This document shows positions 60,461-64,000 of a stretch of DNA of 64,000 nt, one piece after another. Made by a program: the position numbers and the translations under genes. The notes beneath the pieces are model-generated. The model saw only the letters and a program-made list of their open reading frames with translations. It was not told the origin of the DNA and did no database searches. Origin of the DNA: Rudaea sp. 3F27F6. GTDB taxonomy: Bacteria; Pseudomonadota; Gammaproteobacteria; Xanthomonadales; Rhodanobacteraceae. The stretch is from positions 186,001-250,000 of the forward strand of contig NZ_SCNG01000002.1 in assembly GCF_005503555.1 (NCBI RefSeq). Reading direction: 5' to 3'. Every line of letters begins with the position of its first letter. Position 1 is the stretch's first letter.

Positions 60461-60627
60461 TGAGTCATCCATTCGACCCCCACTACGCACCACGCAACGG
60501 CGATGTCGCCGACCTGCTTGCCGCGCAGCCGTTCGCCAGACTCGTTTCTGCCGGCGGCAACGATGTCGCATTCAAGCTGCCGCTACGCGCAGCCTGGATA
60601 CGCCACTATGCGGGAGCGCCGGCATGA
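60460..60627 (+). pseudogene. Truncated PaiB/FMN-binding-like gene
   Basis: 55 codons starting inside the amidase stop (TGATG) and ending with ATGA shared with the S9 peptidase. The text FDPHYAPRNGDVADLLAAQPFARLVSA followed by a strand VAFKLPL is the N-terminal beta-helix start of PaiB-like proteins (compare SPDDVRALIDTFPLAWVVSA in the 27560 gene). After about residue 42 the similarity stops abruptly and a short unrelated tail (AAWIRHYAGAPA) ends the frame. The junction suggests a large internal deletion of about 160 codons, with both ends still coupled to the flanking genes. Whether the peptide is made or useful is unknown. Confidence 0.6.
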
Positions 60628-62597
60628 ATTCCTTCCGACATCTTTGCGCGTTCGCCGCGCTTGCGCTCGCCATGCACGCACACGCAGCGCGCGTCGCCAC
60701 CGCGGACGATATCGTCGATCTCAAGCAGGTCGAGGACGCGCAGATTTCGCGCGACGGCACGCGCATCGCCTACAGCGTCAGCACTTCGCAACCCGAGGCA
60801 AAGCGTGCGCGTAGCCGCATCCATATCGTGTCGGCAACGGGCAAAGAATCGGCGCGTGAATTGCCTGCGCCCGAACAAGCCAACGACCGCGAGCCGCGCT
60901 GGGCCGGCGAGCATCTACTGTTTCTCTCCGATCGCCCGTTGCCCCCAGGTAACGACAAAACGGCACGCTGGCAGGTCTGGGAAACCTCCGTCGCCACGGG
61001 CGAAACGAAACCGCTGACGCGCGCGGCGACCGACGTAACCCACTACGCGCTGTCGGCAAACGGCAAACGCCTCGTCTATCTGGCATCCGACGCCGCATCG
61101 CCGGAAGCACAAGCAAAAATCGCGGCGAAAGACGATGCGATCGAAGTCGAGCGGTCGACGCTGTTCGCGCGCGCGTGGGTACGCGACCTTGCCGGCGGCG
61201 AAGCGACGCTGGTCAGCCCAAGCGGATTGCAGGTGCACGATGCGACGCTCTCACCCGACGGCGCGACGCTCGCGTTGCGCGTATCGAACGGCACGACGCT
61301 CAATGATTACTGGTACGACTCGCGCGTGGTTCTCGTCGATCCTGCGAAAGCGACGATCGAGCGCACGCTATGCGCCCGTGCTTCGGCGTTTCCGCTGCAG
61401 TTCTCACCCGACGGCAGCCGCCTGCTCTACGGCGAACTCGGCCGCTACGGCATGACTGCAACACCCTACGTTCATCCGCTCGCCGGCGGCGAGCGCATCG
61501 CGCTCGGCAGCGAGTGGCTCGGCACCTTGTGGCTCGCACGCTGGCAGAACGATGCGACGCTGATCGGCGAAGGCCAAGCCGGCGTGCGCGCCGCGTTCCT
61601 GCGCATCGACGCGACAAACGGCAAGGCGACCGTCCTCGCTGACGCACAGGCGCCGTTCCAGAATTTCAGCGTCGCCGCAAACGGTCGCATCGCCTTTCTC
61701 GGCACCACGGCGCAAACGCCTGCCGAGGTGTGGACACTCGACGGCGGCAAGGCGCGCCAGCGCACGGTCACCAATCCGCAGGTCGCCGACTGGAAACTCG
61801 GCACGCTGCGCGAACTCGAATGGCGCTCGTCGCTCGACGGCCGCCGCATCACCGGCCTGCTCGTCACGCCACCCGGCTGGCAGCGCGGCAAACCGCTGCC
61901 GACCTTGGTGCAGATTCACGGCGGGCCGGCCTGGGCCTGGGCGTCGGGCTGGCTCTGCTCCTGGCACGACTGGGCGCAGTTGCTTGCCGCGCACGGCTAC
62001 GCGGTGTTCCTGCCGAATCCGCGCGGTTCCGAAGGACAAGGCGCCGCATTCGCCGAGGCCGCACGCAACGACTGGGGTGGCGCGGACTTCAAGGACGTGC
62101 TCGACGGCATCGACCTGCTCGTGCGCGAAGGCGTGATCGACAACGAGCGTCTTGCGATCGGCGGCTGGAGTTACGGCGGCTATCTTTCCGCATGGGCAGT
62201 CACGCAATCGAACCGCTTCAAGACCGCGATCGTCGGTGCCGGCGTGATCGACATCGGCGCGATGGCATTGACCACCGACGTGCCCGACTACCTGCCCGGC
62301 TACTTCGGCGATCCGGTGCGCGAACGCGCGGCCTACGATGCGCACTCGCCGATCCGCCACGTCGCCAATGTGCGCGTGCCCGTGCTAATCCTGCATGGCG
62401 ACGATGACCGTCGCGTACCTGTCGCTCAGGGTGAAATGCTGTTCCGCGCGCTGAAGCGGCAAGGCACCCCGGTCGAGTTCGTGCGCTATCCGCGCGGCCC
62501 GCACTGGTTCGCCGAACGCGCGCACCGGCGCGACGTGCTCGAACGCGTGCTGGCCTGGCTCGATGCGCATCTGACAGCAAGCGCACCGTCGAAATAG
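60624..62597 (+). CDS. S9-family (prolyl oligopeptidase-like) peptidase
   Basis: 657 residues with GGGAG before the ATG at 60624. Signal peptide (FAALALAMHAHA). The N-terminal ~380 residues form a WD/propeller-like region (DARISRDG-type repeats such as SPDGATLALRVSNG, SPDGSRLLYGELG). The C-terminal catalytic domain has IGGWSYGGYLSAW with the Ser nucleophile, LHGDDDRRVPVAQGE with Asp, and RYPRGPHWF with His. Cleaves peptides with small or proline-type residues in the periplasm. Last gene of the TonB-APC-amidase-S9 operon. It is longer than AcpH-type and shorter than DPP4-type enzymes. Confidence 0.92.
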   Translation: MNSFRHLCAFAALALAMHAHAARVATADDIVDLKQVEDAQISRDGTRIAYSVSTSQPEAKRARSRIHIVSATGKESARELPAPEQANDREPRWAGEHLLFLSDRPLPPGNDKTARWQVWETSVATGETKPLTRAATDVTHYALSANGKRLVYLASDAASPEAQAKIAAKDDAIEVERSTLFARAWVRDLAGGEATLVSPSGLQVHDATLSPDGATLALRVSNGTTLNDYWYDSRVVLVDPAKATIERTLCARASAFPLQFSPDGSRLLYGELGRYGMTATPYVHPLAGGERIALGSEWLGTLWLARWQNDATLIGEGQAGVRAAFLRIDATNGKATVLADAQAPFQNFSVAANGRIAFLGTTAQTPAEVWTLDGGKARQRTVTNPQVADWKLGTLRELEWRSSLDGRRITGLLVTPPGWQRGKPLPTLVQIHGGPAWAWASGWLCSWHDWAQLLAAHGYAVFLPNPRGSEGQGAAFAEAARNDWGGADFKDVLDGIDLLVREGVIDNERLAIGGWSYGGYLSAWAVTQSNRFKTAIVGAGVIDIGAMALTTDVPDYLPGYFGDPVRERAAYDAHSPIRHVANVRVPVLILHGDDDRRVPVAQGEMLFRALKRQGTPVEFVRYPRGPHWFAERAHRRDVLERVLAWLDAHLTASAPSK

Positions 62598-62693
62598 CGC
62601 TATTGCAACGCCGGGAAAACGCAGCGTTGTTGCGCGCTGCGCCTCCACGCGAGCGACGGAACCGGATTTATTGTGTTGCCGAGGCAGTGGCCG

Positions 62694-64000
62694 CTAGGCG
62701 AGCCACTTCGGCAAATCCGCGCCGCTGAGTTGCAGATGCGCGACCACCGATTTGTAACGGTCGCCGTTTTTGTCGGAGAGGCCGAAGCAATTCATCGCGT
62801 TCCTATAGAACAGGCTATCGCGATCGATCCACGGCAATCCGCCCAGCGCGGTCGCGATTTGCCCAGGGAATGCGGGCCAATCGTCGTTCTGCGACAGCAT
62901 CAGCCAGTCGCTTCCGTACATCAGGCGTTTGCTCAAATCGGGGTAGATGTCATGGGCTTGCTGCAAGCGGCCGAGCAAGGTTTTGCAGTCGTCGTTGCCC
63001 GCGTCGGCGCAGTCGCGTGCGTGATCCCAGAACGCGACGTCGCCATAGATGCGATTGTTCGCCCGATACGACTGCATCAGCGTGGCGAAGTCACTCGGCC
63101 AATTCGAGCCGTCGCTCGACGAGTCGCCGCCAAAATGGCCGAGCTGGATGATCGGCGCGTTTGTTTCGGCCGCGTACTTGGCCATCAGCTTGCCCCAACC
63201 GCCGGGGCCGCCGAAATTGTCCGCGGCGGCGTCGCGCCCGAGCGTGCGATTCGCATGCGCCATCACCGGTACGTTCATGCGCGCGCAGTAGTCGAACATC
63301 TGCTTGAGCGCCGCGTCGAGGGCGCGCAAGTCTTTCGGCAGACGCGGACCGTCCTTGTTGAGTTCTTCATTGCCGTAGGGGTAATAACCCACCGGCGGAT
63401 AGATCTTGACCCCGATGTAGCCGAAGTTCTCGATCGCAGTCTTCACCAGCTGATACGACTCGCCGTGGTTGTTCAGATCCGTCCATGGGTTGTAGCCGAC
63501 CAGCGGCAGCATGTATCCGCCTGACAGATAGGAAAGCAACGCCATCACCTTCATCTGGTCACTGCGCGCCGAGTAGCACGGACAAGCGAACCAGTAATCG
63601 AAATCGACAAGAGAGCCGAACGCCGCATCGATACCGAAGGCGCCGTCGTCGGTCGAATACTTCTGCTGATAGCTACGCAGATTCATCCAGCGCTCGTTGA
63701 GCATGTAGCCGGCGAATGCGAGCAATCCGTCGACGCGAAGAGACGGCGCAGCGGTCAAGCTTTTATCGAACGGACGCCGCGCGTTCTGGCTCATCGCGCG
63801 CCGGATCAGCTCCGGCGACAGCTCGGGAACCGCAGCAGGTACCGCGTTGGGCACCGCTTTGAGCACCTTGATGCGCTGTCCCAGCTCGTCCTCGGCGGCC
63901 GCGCGATATTTCGCTTTTCCGTCGCGCTTTTCGAGTTCCTTGAACAGACGCTGGGCCGACGCGTCCATGTGCGTCTCGATGCTCTGATCGAAGGACGCTT
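62694..64000 (-). CDS. Amidohydrolase, TIM-barrel type (cut by window end)
   Basis: At least 435 codons; the frame stays open to the window edge, so the start is outside or just at the boundary (ATG at 63968 is possible but an upstream helix continues without stop). C-terminal part of an amidohydrolase-2-like TIM barrel: VGYNPWTDLNN, GYIGVKIYPPVGYYP (carbamylated or catalytic Lys region), VPVMAHANRTLG (His), IIQLGHFGG (His) and KRLMYGSDWLMLSQNDDWP (Asp). The Cys pair FACPCYSARSDQ is unusual. Metal-dependent hydrolysis or decarboxylation of a cyclic or aromatic acid is the family theme. Convergent with the S9 peptidase. Confidence 0.8.
   Translation of the reverse strand, partial: ASFDQSIETHMDASAQRLFKELEKRDGKAKYRAAAEDELGQRIKVLKAVPNAVPAAVPELSPELIRRAMSQNARRPFDKSLTAAPSLRVDGLLAFAGYMLNERWMNLRSYQQKYSTDDGAFGIDAAFGSLVDFDYWFACPCYSARSDQMKVMALLSYLSGGYMLPLVGYNPWTDLNNHGESYQLVKTAIENFGYIGVKIYPPVGYYPYGNEELNKDGPRLPKDLRALDAALKQMFDYCARMNVPVMAHANRTLGRDAAADNFGGPGGWGKLMAKYAAETNAPIIQLGHFGGDSSSDGSNWPSDFATLMQSYRANNRIYGDVAFWDHARDCADAGNDDCKTLLGRLQQAHDIYPDLSKRLMYGSDWLMLSQNDDWPAFPGQIATALGGLPWIDRDSLFYRNAMNCFGLSDKNGDRYKSVVAHLQLSGADLPKWLA

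Noticed and set aside
60624-62597. Lasso-peptide isopeptidase (S9 type) next to a TonB receptor
   Set aside because: TonB receptor plus S9 peptidase recalls lasso-peptide clusters, but no precursor, B or C maturation genes are present and the operon includes an APC permease and amidase instead.
1-64000. CRISPR array, tRNA, rRNA, prophage
   Set aside because: The repeats here are attC sites with genes between them, not short spacers; no tRNA-like fold, rRNA text, or phage structural genes were seen.

Overview
The window reads as a piece of a GC-rich gammaproteobacterial chromosome, most likely Xanthomonadales/Lysobacterales (inference). The grounds are the TonB-receptor-rich catabolic gene content, the Reg_prop-type sensor kinase, and integron attC sites of about 90 bp of the kind known from Xanthomonas. 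No rRNA, tRNA or CRISPR array was seen.

Layout. 1-350 is the 3' end of a phospholipase D-like gene. 494-1370 and 5409-7177 hold small gene cassettes separated by attC sites; an M74-type murein endopeptidase, a beta-lactamase-fold serine hydrolase and a SnoaL-like protein lie between them. 7300-12000 has an ArsR/SRPBCC pair with its operator, an S41-like protease, a YdeI-family protein and a TetR regulator. 12002-16551 has twin TetR operators, a TetX-like flavin monooxygenase, a second aromatic-type monooxygenase and a CPA1 sodium/proton antiporter. 16700-20350 has a DedA-rhodanese fusion, two paralogous alpha/beta hydrolases (one exported) and a DoxX-like membrane protein. 20456-24952 is a large beta-propeller sensor kinase with two NarL-type response regulators. 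26082-27479 has an exported epoxide hydrolase-like protein and an IS5-type transposase fragment.

27560-38391 looks like a catabolic island for N-acylated or D-configured amino acids and small amides. It has a PaiB-like flavoprotein with an N-acyl-D-amino-acid deacylase on the plus strand, an overlapping amidase-AraC-MFS operon on the minus strand, a DUF1611/DgcN-type protein, and a TonB receptor with a membrane-anchored lipase-like hydrolase. 38580-44424 is a cassette array with twelve attC sites and no integrase gene in the window (a CALIN). Directly beyond it lie a TorF-like porin and an enolase-superfamily epimerase (DgcA or dipeptide-epimerase type), the expected partner of DgcN.

46913-52873 has a third flavin monooxygenase, a secreted unknown protein, a LysR-epimerase divergent pair and a CPD photolyase. 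52913-64000 is a second catabolic island that mirrors the first: amidohydrolase, Lrp regulator, then an overlapping operon of TonB receptor, APC permease, amidase (close paralogue of the first), a truncated PaiB-like gene and an S9 peptidase, followed by another amidohydrolase cut by the window end.

The most interesting content is the set of integrase-less cassettes. They carry an apparent ribosomal protein S21 homologue, an S24/LexA-like peptidase-domain protein and many small membrane or secreted proteins of unknown function.
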